Shown: positions 33,061 through 44,683 of the stretch, in pieces
Position numbering within the stretch: position 1 is the first letter of the stretch
Layout of the letters: every line of letters starts with the position of its first letter
Assembly: GCA_036927565.1 (NCBI GenBank)
Contig: JAYESD010000006.1
Coordinates: 106,303,353-106,367,352, forward strand
From: Tuctoria greenei
Taxonomy: Eukaryota; Streptophyta; Magnoliopsida; Poales; Poaceae
Reading direction: 5' to 3'
DNA: 64,000 nucleotides
Made by a program: the position numbers and the translations under genes
The notes under the pieces: model-generated
What the model saw: the letters and a program-made list of their open reading frames with translations, nothing else
The model's database searches: none
What the model was told of the DNA's origin: nothing

Positions 33061-34662
33061 ATGCTGAGGCCAAGGCTGCCACATGGATTCTACTCTCCAT
33101 CGGCTTGTACTTTCGCTATCCTCGACAATTCGGTAGTCGTGGACACCGCCAGTGGTGCTGGACAGGACACCGCCGCTACTGCACCTGTTGACGTCGAGGC
33201 CACTATAGGGCCTACCTCCGCCAGCACTGTCACTCTGGCTGCTTCTCGCAAGCATGGGAAGACCCTCGCTCTTGCCTTGGAGTAATAGCATGCCTAAGTG
33301 GCCGCTCTTACCCACCAGATCGAGGAGACCGCACATCGGCAGTGGAGTGCCACCTACGAGTCCTCCACAGATGACAAAATAGCTCACACTACCTATGCAA
33401 CTTCCCTCGTTGCTGCTCTTCATGCTCAGGCTGCTGATGTCCCGAACATCCGAGAACTCATCCCAATTGTCCTTGGCACAAACTCTACCTCGTATGCAAG
33501 GTGGCATAACTTGCTTATCCTCATGCTGAGGAGCTTTTGTCCCAACGACCACGTACTCCGGGATGACTCACCCCTGAGCGACTCTTGGATCAGCACTGGT
33601 AGTCTTGTTCTTGCCTGGATCCTTTGGTCCCTCTCTGAGGAGCTGTAGGACATTATCAGGCAGTGTGGTGGCAGCACTGCCCGTTAGGCGTGGTTGATCC
33701 TCGAGCAGTGCTTTCTGGAGAACCACGCGACTCGAGCTCTTCACATCAGTGCATGGTTTCAAACCATCATCCAGGGTGACCTTTCTATCTCTGCCTACTA
33801 TCAGCAAATGAAGGGTATGGCTGATTCCCTACATGATCTATGTGTGCCTGTTGCAGACAGTACACTCGTTGTTCGAGGCCTTTAGGGCTTCAACGAGCGC
33901 TACTCTCACCTATGGTTGTGGGTTCTTCGTACGGATCCGTTCCCGACCTTTGAGAAGGTCTGGTCTGATCTCGATCTTGAGGAGATCACTACTGGAGGCT
34001 AAGCCGGCTCCTCGACTGCCATGGCCTTATACGGCTCTGGGCAGTCCATGTGCCCTTCTCTGCCTGCTGCTGCTTCAGGAGGACCACTACCATGACCACC
34101 TGGCCCATCTGCCACCCCAGGGGCACCTGTTAGCCCTGGTGGTGGTAATTGTCGCCACCGTAAGCGTGGTGGTAGTGGTGGAGGTGGTGGCACTGGTCGG
34201 GGCAGTGCACCGAGGCCCACACCCTACAACCCATGGACTGACTAGATCTCCATGTGGCTCGAGCCGTCTCCGGGTATCATGCCACCATGCCTGCCGCACC
34301 CTCAGCCAATGTACATAGCCATCCCAGCCTACGGCGAGTTTGGCTACCTCTGTTGAGGACCGTCGACTCCAACCTACGACAGTCCTGGCTACCCTGCTTT
34401 AGGGCAGTCGACTCCGGCCTACAGCGTGCCGGGCTACCCTAGTGGCATTCCGTAGACTCTAACCTACAAGGGATCCGAGTAACTAGTAGGACACTCTGAC
34501 TCTTCGGCACAACACCACGAGTCATCCCTGGCATGGGAACGGCAATCGGTTGCTACCTCCTTCAGCACACCTCACCTTACCCCACCCAGTCTTGACTGGG
34601 TTGCTGAATCTGGCACTTCGTACAACACCACTCCTGATGCTGGTATACTCTCTTCTAATGGA
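33061..34662 (+). pseudogene. Ale/Retrofit-like copia gag and protease start
   Basis: Gag text, broken by at least six stops: IRELIPIVLGTNSTSYARWHNLLILMLRSF (33450), SDSWISTGSLVLAWILWSLSEEL (33590), HISAWFQTIIQGDLSISAYYQQMKGMADSL (33750), SHLWLWVLRTDPFPTFEKVWSDL (33910), then a Gly/Pro-rich region. Near 34590 the protease lead LDWVAESGTS appears; the catalytic Asp is Glu. The frame then meets the Sirevirus insertion. The copia pol is not found on the far side of that insertion, so this copy is cut short. Confidence 0.75.
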
Positions 34663-34667
34663 ATAAG

Positions 34668-36214
34668 TGAATTTGGCCTAGAGGGGGGGTGAATAGGCCT
34701 TTTTGAATTTTAGTCGGAACCTGCAACACTTAGCAACTTGATCAAATACCAGGAAATCGGACTAGTCCGGTAGTGTGCGGACTAGTCCGGTGCGTGCGGA
34801 CTAGATTGATCAAGTTAGATCAATGATTTCAATACAAGGAAAGTACACAGCAAAATATAGTATGTAACTTTAAAGTATTGAGTCAATGAAGTTAAGTATA
34901 ACACAAACTAACTTTGATTTCAATGTTTCAACGTAAGATGTACAAGATCAAGTAAACCCTAGAATATGATTTGAAAAACTCAAGAACAAGTTTGACACAT
35001 GATTTTATCCCGTGGTTCGGTTCCCACAAGGGCAACCTATGTCCACGTTGAGGAGCCTACAAAAGGATCGGGTCTTCACTGACCCTAACCTCGTTGAATC
35101 GCCACGAAGGACAATTCTCTTCCACTATCACAAAGGGTAAATCACCAAGTTCAAAGGTCCTTCTCACAAGTTGAGGGCTCCCCAAGATTACAAATCAAAC
35201 ACCACCAAGAACACACTCTTAAGATTAACAATGAAACAACAGGAGTGTGTTAGAGATCAAACCCAAGAGCTCAAAGGTGTGAATCGTGTCTCTCCTTTGA
35301 TCCAAGATGAATCCTCAAGAATTTGATCTTACTTGCGTTGGATTGCATGGAGAGATGTGTTTTTTAAGCTCTTGGAGGGTGTGACGGCGCTGGGAGTCGA
35401 GTGTGTTGAAAGTAGGGCCGTGCACATCTATTTATATGGTGTTTCCAAAAGTTACCATTAAGGTTTCGAGGGTCCGGACTAGTCCGTGGTGGAGTTCGGA
35501 CTAGTTCGGTGTGCGGCGTGTAGGAAACCCTAAGTTCTCAGGACGATCGAACTTGTCCTATTTAGGGCGGACTAGTCCGATTTAGGCTCTGGAAAAGTTC
35601 GGACTAGTCCGGTTATTATCGGACTAATCCGACTGTGGTGAATCCCTTAGTGAATTGGGACAAGTCCGCATTTGGAGGACTTGTCTGATTTTAGTAAGAG
35701 AGGTTATCGGACTAGTACGGAAATTATCGGACTTGTCCGATGTTGTGCAAAGTTGTGAAGTGTTGAGGACTAGTCCGCACTTGGGAGGACTAGTCCAATC
35801 TTAGTCAGAAAGATATCGGACTAGTCCGTGGTGATATCAGACTAGTCCGATCTGTGTAGACTTGGACTCTGCAGACAAGTCCGCACTGGGAGGACTTGTC
35901 CGATTTTGAACATAGGGATTATCGGACTAGTTCGGGGTATATCGGACTAGTCCAGACCTGTATAAAATTGTGCCGTGGATTAGTTTTCTTGTGCTTGTGC
36001 TCTTGGGGTGTGTTTCTCTGGCACACTCCATACACAATGATCTAATCTATTCAGCTCTTGAGCTCTTTTCAATATAGATCCTCATTCTCCTTTCTTTTTG
36101 CGCTTTCTTCATAGTTTCATTAAAACCTGCGCTCATGTCAACAATTTGGTTAGGATCTCATTTGTTTTTCATAAATCAACCAAAACCCACAGGGGATGCA
36201 TAGATTCACTTTCA
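34668..36214 (-). repeat. 3' LTR of the complete Sirevirus
   Basis: 1547 bp. About 20 palindromic motif copies, mostly at 35460-35960, arranged in pairs. TATAAATAG on the minus strand at 35428-35436. Confidence 0.95.
35460..35960. repeat. Paired ACTAGT-core palindrome array in the LTR
   Basis: Ten or so pairs of GGACTAGTCC or GGACAAGTCC/GGACTTGTCC, members of a pair separated by roughly 10-15 bp. Perfect copies read CGGACTAGTCCG, a 12-bp palindrome. Equivalent arrays are in the three other Sirevirus LTRs here. Conserved palindromes in Sirevirus non-coding DNA are known in grasses; the role is not settled. Confidence 0.85.
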
Positions 36215-36230
36215 ATCTCCCCCTTTTTGG
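36215..36230 (-). other. Polypurine tract of the complete Sirevirus
   Basis: Minus strand CCAAAAAGGGGGAGAT next to LTR start TGAAAGTG. Confidence 0.9.
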
Positions 36231-36482
36231 TGATCGATGACAACCAATTGAGTTTTCACAAAATATGATGAGAATATATAATTTTCATAAAGTGTGCACA
36301 TATGAGTTTGGTACAGGTTAAGCAATGAAAACATAGGTCATATGTGAACTCTTTATGATGGGGTGTGAAACTACGTGAGTGTGATCAATAATCGTGATAA
36401 GAATGAAATGATTGACATGAAAATACCAATATCAAGCATATATGTCAATTTCAAGGCAAAACACAAATTTCATAACATAAGC

Positions 36483-36778
36483 AAAGTCATTCCATCACAC
36501 CACAATACCAAAGATAGAGATAACAGTATTAAAGTTTTACAACCCAAGAGAAACACAAAAAGATGCACAAATGAAGCTATGAAGCTCTCATCTCTCAACC
36601 TACAACTAGGACTAGTGACTCCCCCTCAATAAAGTCATTTTATCACACCACAATACCAAAGATAGAGATAACAGTATTAAAGTTTTACAACCCAAGAGAG
36701 ACACAAAAAGATACACAAATGAAGCTATGAAGCTCTCATCTCTCAACCTACAGCTAGGACTAGTGACTCCCCCTCAAT
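36483..36778. repeat. 148-bp tandem duplication in Sirevirus 3' non-coding DNA
   Basis: 36483-36630 is repeated at 36631-36778 with few differences. The repeat includes the purine block start GACTCCCCCTCAAT. Absent from the other two copies. Confidence 0.85.
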
Positions 36779-36793
36779 CTCTCCCCCTTTGGC
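36765..36793 (-). other. Upstream purine block resembling PPT/LTR junction (complete copy)
   Basis: Minus strand GCCAAAGGGGGAGAGATTGA followed by GGGGGAGTC. It echoes the true junction AAAAAGGGGGAGATTGAAAG. Confidence 0.6.
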
Positions 36794-36833
36794 ATCAAGA
36801 CACCAAAAAGAAGGAGAGGAGGGATCTAGTGGC

Positions 36834-38084
36834 TCATTCCTCACGGTCGGTTCTTTCCTCATATTCATCTTTAGGCTATGGAGGAGGAGGAGGAATGGAT
36901 CCACTCGAAGTACCCCCAATGCCAAAGTAAGAAAGCTCAGAGAGAGTCAAAGGTCCAAGCTCAGTGAAATCAGAGGTTGAATCTTCAGAGATGACTGGGG
37001 ATCCAATAGGCTCGATCTCCATCTTCTTGCAAATATGCTTGACATTTTCTTTGACATATCTCATATCTGCCTTCCTCGCCTTGTTCATCTTGTGAATATT
37101 CACTTCGGCTTTCTTGCATGAGCCAAAAATGGCTGCCAAGTACTTCAAGATTCCACCAGGAGACCCATCTTGGGGAGGGACCCTAGTAGTGGGAGCAGTC
37201 CTCTCATATCCTCGAAGCCCCTAGTACGGATAGGGTGTTGAGGAAGACCATAGCACCAAGAGGGGGGCCCTAGTACGGATATTATTGAACTTCAGGCTGG
37301 TGTCATAGAGGAAGTCCATCTTTTCTTTTCCTAAGACACCGATGTTGTGGATAGTCAACTCATTGTTGTCGGTGTCTTCTAGATGAAGGAGTCTTGCAAA
37401 ATCATCATAAGTAATGGTGTACTTGGATCCATGAGTCATCCAAGTCACCCTTTCCTCCTCATCACTAGCAAAGAAACAAGTGGCATAGAACTGAGCAATA
37501 ATCTCATCATTCCACTGATATCTGAAGGCAAACAGGTCCTTCAGTCCATGCCTCTCCACTGCCTTTATAACCTCATCAAATGCTGAACAGCTCTTCCTCT
37601 CAAAGTGATTCCAGTCAATCCACTGGCTGCGGACAACTGGAGTCTTCATGCTAAGGTATACGGAGCTGTAGAAGTCTGCATGAAAGTTGCTCCAAAATTT
37701 GGCATCGACAGCTTTCTCGGAACAGCTGTAGCAATCAACAAATATGTGTTTGGAAGTCGTATCGCTTCCCTTGCCGTTGAACTTCTCCTCAGAAGGATCT
37801 CTGTTTCCCTGCCTCGGAGCATGCATCTTGAGAGGGCCGACTGGGCCCAAAGCAATTCCCTTTCCTTTGCCTTTCACTTGGCGAAGAGCCACCGAGCTAG
37901 AGCCGGCTGCGTCCTTGGCCTTGGACGCAGGCTTCTTGGCGAGCACCTTGAGTCGCACCTGAGGTGGGGAAGGTGTAGGCTCAGAGGGACGCTCTTGCCT
38001 CTTTTGAGTGCGAGACTCCAAAGCACGCGGCAACAAGTCTTGTTCCATCTCATCTTCAATGTCGGAGATGTTCTCATTCCACAT
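36834..38084 (-). pseudogene. Sirevirus extra 3' ORF (complete copy, internally deleted)
   Basis: Start ATG at 38082-38084 (MWNENISDIEDEMEQDLLP). Open to 37221, covering the N-terminal acidic/basic part, GKGKGIALGPVGP, FWSNFHADFYSSVYLSMKT, WNHFERKSCSAFDEVIKAVERHG and YTITYDDFARLLHLED. Compared with the two other copies, a stretch of about 90 codons (the YAPYLMFMIEK region) is missing near 37240-37290. It resumes in the same frame at 37148 (MKYLAAIFGSCKKAEVNIHKMNKARK) with an ELGPLTLSELSYFGIGGTSSGS tail, Pro run, stop at 36876 and a remnant acidic end at 36834. Function unknown; not gag/pol. No membrane span is visible. Confidence 0.72.
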
Positions 38085-38149
38085 TGTCCTCGGAGAGCAT
38101 CGCACAATGTATGGATAAGAATTGATGGCAAGGAAGTGCATTGAGGAAT

Positions 38150-38765
38150 GAGAAATTAGGGTTGAATTTAGTTAAAAATTGGACCTGTCTGGTGTACAGA
38201 TAAGAACTAGTTCGGGGGACCGGACTTGTCCATACATGTACCGTACTAGTCCGGTGTTCATTATGTCAAACCCTAACTAAGAGAAAAATGGTGTTGCTCA
38301 ATGCAAAACTAGCTTAACATAGATGTAATACAACAAGGAAGCATGTATTAACTGGAAGGAACTAAGCTATTTGGTCAACAATGAGGGAAATCAAGATTTC
38401 TTGGGTTTGAGAGGAAATTTTACCAAAATTCCTCGATTCTTGGAGATGGAGGGGTTGAAGGTGCGGACAAGTTTGTGGTCTTCAATACCTAGGTAGTGGA
38501 GATCGATTTCCACCCAAACTCGGAGAGATTTGATGGAGAACGAAGGAAATCGCCTTGGGAGCACTCGAGCGAGGAGAGAGAGTGTGAGGTGAGTTGTGAG
38601 GATGAGGGAGACTAGGTTTTGGCGGCGGCTAGGGTTATGGAGTCAAAAAATCGGACTAGTCCGTGGTTTACAGGACAAGTCCGGACTACCGAACCTCTGT
38701 GGACTAGTCTGTAGTGTGCAGACTAGTCCGAATAACCAGAGACTAGTCCGTGGTCACTAGAACAA
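38150..38765 (-). repeat. Palindromic motif cluster between pol and extra ORF (complete copy)
   Basis: Motif copies at 38180-38260, 38460-38475 and 38650-38760 in the same layout as in the palindrome arms. Confidence 0.75.
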
Positions 38766-39009
38766 ATATAATTAGCCCATTAGTATATATTCAAAGGTTC
38801 TTATAGAGAAAAATAGGGACCAAAACAGTCAAGTAAACATGATGAATATGATCAGTAAGCATACAACAATCAAGCAATGACCATAATTCATTAAGATCAA
38901 GTAGTTGAAATAGTGTTTTGGAGAAAATTGAGAAAGATGATTTTCACAACACAATCAACATATTTTCAGGAAGCCATACAAGTATGCATGTTTTCAAGCC
39001 ACATTCCGA

Positions 39010-40530
39010 GCCTCAAGGATGTTTAGTTCATTCAGAAGCTCGCAAAATCATTTTTCATCAAGTGGCTTGGTGAATATATCGGCTAGTTGTTTTTCGGTGT
39101 TGAAATGGGAAATAGCTATGTCTCCTATCATTGAGTGGTTTCTCAAAAAGTGGTGTCGGATGTCTATATGTTTGGTCCTAGAGTGCTCTACGGGGTTATG
39201 GGCAATCTTAATGGCACTCTCATTATCACAAAGAAGTGGAACGGCTCATATTGTAACCATAATCCCTTAGAGTTTGTCCCATCCAAAGGAGTTGTGCACA
39301 ACAACTCCCGGCTGCAATGTACTCTGCTTCGGCTGTGGAGAAGGCAATGGAATTTTGTTTCTTGGAGGACCAAGAAACTTGGGATCTACCTAGAAATTGG
39401 CATGTACCGGAGGTACTTTTATTATCTACCTTGCATCCGGCATAATCTGCATCAGAGTATCCGATGAGATTGAATTTGGAACCTTTGGGATACCAAAGGC
39501 CTAGGTTGGGTGTATGAACTAAATATCGAAGATTCTTTTTACGGCTGTCAAATGACACTCTTTTGGGTTGGCTTGATACCTTGCACACAAACATACACTC
39601 AACATAATGTCTGACCTAGATGCACATAAGTAAAGTAGTGATCCAATCATGGAACGATATGCCTTTTGATCCACGCTTGGTCCGTCTTCATTGAGATCCA
39701 AGTGTCCATTTGTTGCCATGGGAGTCTTTCTGGGCTTCGCTTTGTACATTCCAAACTTCTTGACTATGTCTTTAGTGTACTTGGTTTGGCTTATGAATGT
39801 TGCCTCACTTGGAATCCCACGAAGTATTTCAGCCCTCCCATCATAGACATCTTGAACCTATCTATCATAATATTACTAAATTCTTCACAGAAAGATTTGT
39901 CAGTTGAACCAAAAATGATATCATCAACATATATTTGACAAACAAAGAGATCATTGTCAAAATGCTTCGTGAATAATGTATAATCAGCTTTGCTAATTTT
40001 AAAACCATTTTCAATTAAGAAATCTCTAAGACACTCATACCAAGCTCTAGGAGCTTGTTTGAGGCCGTAGAGAGCCTTACGCAATTTAAAGACGTGTTCG
40101 GGGAACTCTTCGTCTTCAAATCCGGGGGGAGGTGGGGTTGCTCTACATACACCTCCTCCTTGATTGGTCTGTTGAGGAAGGCGCTTTTCACATCCATTTG
40201 ATAGAGCTTGAAATCATGGTGAGTAGCATACGCAAGTAATATTCTAATAGATTCAAGCCTAGCTACCAGAGCAAAGGTTTCATCGAAGTCCAAACCTTCG
40301 ACTTGTGAATACCCTTTGGCCACAAGTCGCGCCTTGTTCCTTGTCACCACCCCGTGTTTGTATTGTTTGTTGCAAAAGACCCATTTGGTGCCGACGACGT
40401 TGACCTTGGGTCTTTCGACGAGTTCCCACACTTCGTTCCGTTTGAAGATGTTGAGTTCTTCTTGCATCGCCACCACCCAATTCGGATCCTTCAATGCATC
40501 CTCAATCCTGCGGGGTTCCATAAAGGATAC
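39010..40530 (-). pseudogene. Sirevirus reverse transcriptase and RNase H
   Basis: RT begins EPRRIEDALKDPNWVVAMQEELN (40515), then TKWVFCNKQYKHGVVTRNKARLVAKGYSQVEG (40380) and FKLYQMDVKSAFLNRPIKEEVYV (40220). A frameshift lies near 40120 and the next piece reads RKALYGLKQAPRAWYE (40080) and ICQIYVDDIIFGSTD-like (39920, catalytic YVDD intact). Another piece runs KAKPRKTPMATNGHLDLNEDG (39740). RNase H: GYSDADYAGCKVDNKSTSG (39450), STAEAEYIAAGSCCAQLLW (39320), with a further shift near 39240. This is the region where the palindrome arms elsewhere break (about 39680). Confidence 0.9.
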
Positions 40531-40559
40531 AAAGGAGTAATTTTCACAAAAATTGGCTA

Positions 40560-41790
40560 TGCGAGATCTAGTCGTTACTCCCTTTTGATGTTACCGATTA
40601 TGTTGTCGATTGGGTGATCTCTCTGGATGCATTGGTGTACTCTTGGATGTGGCACTTGAGGTGTTTAATCTTCATTGTCATCTTCTTCTCCCACTAGATG
40701 GTTTCCCTCATTTTTGATCATATTTGTCTTCTTGATGTTGATCTTGTGTGGAAGCTCCCCCTTGATCGTTTACCTCCTCTTGTGGTTCATCTTCTTCATT
40801 TGCATCTGGAGGTGGCGCTTGTGGACAAACATCACCCAACGCCATTCTTCTCAATTCTTGACATGGAGCTTCTTCTCTATCTAGCACACATGGATTAACT
40901 TGCTCTTCTTGAGAGCCGTTAGTCTCATCTAACACTACGTCACGTGCTACTTCAACAAGTCCGGAGGTCTTGTTGAAGACACGATAGGTGTAAGAGTTCG
41001 AATCATAACCAAGCAAGAAACCTTCATTGGACTTTGAAGCGAACTTTGAAGTCCTAGGCTTCTTGTTCAAAATATAGCACTTAGAACCGAAAACTCGAAA
41101 ATACAAAATATTAGGCTTGTTACCAGTGAGTTTTTCATATGATGTCTTCTTGAGTAGTCGATGAATATAGAGTCGGTTTATGGCGTTGCAAGCGGTGTTA
41201 ACCGCTTCCGCCCAAAACCAATTCGAGGTCTTGTATTCATCGCATTGTTCTCGCCATCTCTATGAGGGTTTGGTTCTTCCTTTCGGCCACTCCATTTTGT
41301 TGGGGTGAGTATCATGTTGAAAATTCATGTTTGATACCCTCTTCGTCTAGGTACTCCTCAACTTGGGTGTTCTTGAATTCCGTGCCGTTGTCACTTGGTA
41401 TGTTCTTGATCTTCAATGAGAACTCATTTTGGGCACGCTTGAAGTACTTCTTGAGGGTTCCATGAGTTTCTGTCTTATCATGCAAAAAGAAAACCCAAGT
41501 GAAGCGCGAAAAGTCATCAACAATTACTAAGCCATATTTGTTACCGCCGATGCTTATGTAAGCAATTGGACTGAATAGGTCCATGTGAAGTAGCTCGAGC
41601 GGTCTTGTCATTGTCATGACGTTCTTCGCGGGATGGGGTGCTCCTACTTGCTTCCCGGCTTGGCACGCGCTACAAGGCATGTCCTTCTCAAAAACAACAT
41701 CCTTTAAACCTCGTATGTGATCACCCTAAAGGAGTTTTTGAAGATTCCTCATACCAACATGTGCTAGCTGTCTATGCCAAAGCCAACCCA
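40560..41790 (-). pseudogene. Sirevirus integrase
   Basis: HHCC zinc finger: HRQLAHVGMRNLQKLL (41780) and CSACQAGKQVG (41675). Core: LLHMDLFSPIAY (first Asp, 41600), VDDFSRFTWVFFL, IPSDNGTEFKN (second Asp, 41390), QQNGVAERKN (Glu, 41285) beyond a stop at 41312. C-terminal: RVFGSKCYILNKKPRTSKFASKSNEGFLLGYD (41095) and a long acidic, Gln/Asp-rich tail (40830-40710) usual for Sirevirus integrase. At least three stops. Confidence 0.88.
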
Positions 41791-42323
41791 TGTTGGTCTT
41801 TGCAATCAAGCACGTGTCACAGCTAGCACATGTTGGTCTTTGCAATCAAGCACATGTCAAGTTCGGCTTTATCTTTGTTGAATTCAACAAGATAAAGTCT
41901 TCCCTTCAACACACTCTTGAATGCATCCGAGTTATCACTCCTTCTAGAGACGGTCACACCCTCATTAGTAAACAAGCAATTATAACCTTTGTCACATAGT
42001 TGAGATATGGACAACAGGTTATAATCTAAGGAATCGACATGTAAAACGTGAGAAAGAGTATGTTGAGATGATATTGCAATTTTATCGGTACCGAGCACCC
42101 TTCCTTGACTATTGTCTCCAAATAGATGCCCTCGCTTGGATCCTAATTTTCTCTATACTCAACAAAAATCATTCTTTCTCCGATCATATGGTTGGTGCAT
42201 CCACTGTCTAGCACCCATTTCGATCCACCAGAGGAATAGGCCTACAAAATCAAATCATACCTTGGTTTTAGGTACCCAAGCTTGCTTGGGTCCTTTGAGG
42301 TTAGTTACAAGTGATTTGGGCAC
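41791..42323 (-). pseudogene. Sirevirus protease and integrase lead
   Basis: The D-S-G active-site text is near 42200 in a broken frame. Open from 42098: LGTDKIAISSQHTLSHVLHVDSL, DYNLLSISQLCDKGYNCLFTNEG, a typical copia protease-to-integrase link. At 41785-41860 a short segment (CATGTTGGTCTTTGCAATCA) is present twice in tandem, probably a duplication that adds to the damage. Confidence 0.8.
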
Positions 42324-43560
42324 TCACACATGAGACTTGGTGTTCCCATGGCGTGGCCCAACATAATGAGCATAAACTTTACCAAAACTATTCATAAGAA
42401 CATATGATGCATCGAAAGTTATAAATAATAGGTGTTGTTGTTCATAAACAAAACTAGTCCAGGAAAACTGACTTGTCCAGCGGACCGGAATTGTCCGTAC
42501 AGGGACCGAACTAGTCTGGTTTTCATATGCGTTAACTATCTTGGACTTATTAACATCATTAGTCTTTCTAGCTTGAGAGGGGTTTCCCCTCACAAAGGCA
42601 ATGCGCTCCTTGTTATTCTTATGGTTTCTAGCATTTTGCTTTTCACCATAGGAATACCCAATGCCATATTTGACCTCCTCCTTGTCAAATATGCCACTTT
42701 GGGAAGGATGCTTGTCCTTGGTAGAGGTTGACTTGTCTATCAAGCTAGCGTCAGTTTTATCACTTGCACAAGTAGAAGTTTTTTCAGTTTTAAGGACTTG
42801 AGAGGGCGAGCATGAAGAGGATGAAGGGTCACTTTGTTTGAGTGACTCAACTTGCACTTCAATGATCTTGTTAACTTTGGTTAATTTAACAAGTTCTTAC
42901 TTGATGATTGCATTAGATTCGCTTAACTTTAAACAAGCTTCCTTGCTTGAAGCTAACTCAAGTTCAAGTGATTTGCTTTGTTCCTTTTCAAGTTCATGTA
43001 GCTCATTGATCTTGAGATACTCCTCCTTTTGGAGGATGATCATGTCTTCTTGACGATCGATCAACCCCTCCCTATCAACAAGCTTATCCATCAAGAATTT
43101 CATTTTAGCAGCAGTTTTCTTGTCTAAGCCAACTAGAATGTCCTCATCATCACTATAATTGTCACTATCACTATCAAAAGAACACGAAGAGGTAGATTTT
43201 GTTGTTACCTTTCGTTTACCTTCGTTCGCCATGAGGCAAGTGTCATTTCCCTTCCATGCGCCGAGATTTGGGAAGAGGGTGGACTTCTTAGTTGTCTTCT
43301 CGATAGCTATGCTAGCCATCTCCTCTTCCTCTTTGGATTTGGACTCATCATTTGAGTCCCACTTCTTTCCTAGGTGTGCTTGTCCAGCTTGCTTCTTCTT
43401 CTTGAAGAATTTCTTGGGTTGAGGCTTTGTTTCTTTGGTCTTTTTCTTTTTTTCTTCATACGGGCAATCAACTATAAAGTGGTCATATTCACCACAGTTA
43501 TAGCATGCCCACCTCAACCTTGGTCTTGACTTCTCTTTGTATTTTCCTTCACTTGATTTT
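42324..43560 (-). pseudogene. Sirevirus gag C-terminal part with zinc knuckle
   Basis: Begins after a one-base shift near a C run at about 43560. CCHC knuckle CYNCGEYDHFIVDC (43500) followed by a lysine-rich stretch (FFKKKKQ), then a long acidic and coiled-coil-like section (KLVDREGLIDRQEDMIILQKEE, 43100) typical of the extended Sirevirus gag. A TAA at 42897-42899 interrupts; the frame then stays open to 42324. At 42452-42520 this reading frame contains four ACTAGT/GACTTGTCC motifs. Confidence 0.82.
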
Positions 43561-44632
43561 CCCCCTGTCTTTTCTTTATCATTTTCTTGAATCTCTTCAT
43601 AAAGATGATCATGTTCTCTTCGTCAATATCACTGCTCTCGTCATCGCTGTCCTCTTCTTGTTGAGCTTCTCGAGCTTCTTTTGACAAGGGCTTGCAAGTG
43701 GACTTCAAAACGACCCCTTTCTTCTTCGCCGATGTGAGTTCGACAATTTCCTTTACATGTTTAGCTTTCCTCTCCATCATCTCAAAGTTGATTATCTTTC
43801 CAAGCAATTCGTCCGACATCATTTTCTTGTACCCAAGACTTTCTCTAATCATCGAGCATAGGGTAACGTTGCGAGGCTTGAAGGCTCTAAGGATGAGCTT
43901 CACCACCTCATGATCGTTCCTTTTTCTACTTCCATATGCTCCAACCTTGTTGATGAGCGTCTTCAAACGGTTGTACATGTCTTGCGGTGACTCATCTTCT
44001 TCTATGATGAATCTTCCCAATTCGCCTTCGATCATTTCGATCTTCGCCTCTCGCACATGACGATCACCTTCATGTGCAGTTTGCAATGTGTCCAAAATTT
44101 CCTTTGCAATCTCGACTCCATCCACCTTGGTGAACTCGTCCCGACTTAGTGAAGATGTGATGACTGCTGCAGCTTGAGAATTCCGATGAATTGCTTGCTC
44201 TTGGCTTGGTGTAAGCTCTTCATCGTCGTCCGAGATCTATATTCTTGTACACACAATATGACACAAGCTGGGATTGAGTGAGATTAAGTGCATTTTCATG
44301 TTTTGCCTCCACATTGAGTAATCATTGCCGTCAAAGTGTGGGGCTTTTCCTAAAGGAATAGATAAATAATGGCTATTGTTAGAATTTAAACAATCGTAGT
44401 TGAAAGGATATCGAGAGTAGTCGGTGTGACTACTCCCCTTCTTCTTGTCCTCGATCTTCACTTTCCCTTTGGAGAGGGCTTTCTTCCTTAGGAGCGCCTT
44501 GAGTTTAAGCATTTCCTCATCGTCATCCTCGAGGTCCTGAATGGCATCGAGGAGCTTCTCCAATTTTTGAGCTTTTTCATCTTCGACCTTCTCTTGTTTG
44601 AGACTCTTGTGTACATCCTTCATGTCCGACAT
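43561..44632 (-). pseudogene. Sirevirus gag N-terminal part
   Basis: ATG at 44630-44632 (MSDMKDVHKSLKQEK). A Lys/Glu-rich start (LEKLLDAIQDLEDDDEEMLKLKALLRKK) precedes HFDGNDYSMWRQNMKMHL, the copia gag capsid entry, then VDGVEIAKEILDTLQTAHEGDRHVREAKIEM and ESPQDMYNRLKTLINKVGAYGS. One in-frame TAG at 44237-44239 divides it. After KPLSKEAREAQQEEDSDDESSD the frame shifts near 43560. Gag forms the virus-like particle. Confidence 0.9.
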
Positions 44633-44669
44633 GTTCTCTTCGGGCGATTAGTCTCTTGCGAAGAGTCCT

Positions 44670-44681
44670 GCTCTGATACCA
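44670..44681 (-). other. Primer binding site of the complete Sirevirus
   Basis: Minus strand TGGTATCAGAGC, initiator tRNA-Met type, two bases from the LTR end. Confidence 0.92.
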
Positions 44682-44683
44682 AT

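Noticed and set aside
33043..33552. 169-aa minus-strand ORF
   Set aside because: Antisense to recognisable copia gag.
37605..38144. 179-aa plus-strand ORF
   Set aside because: Antisense shadow of the extra ORF of the complete Sirevirus.
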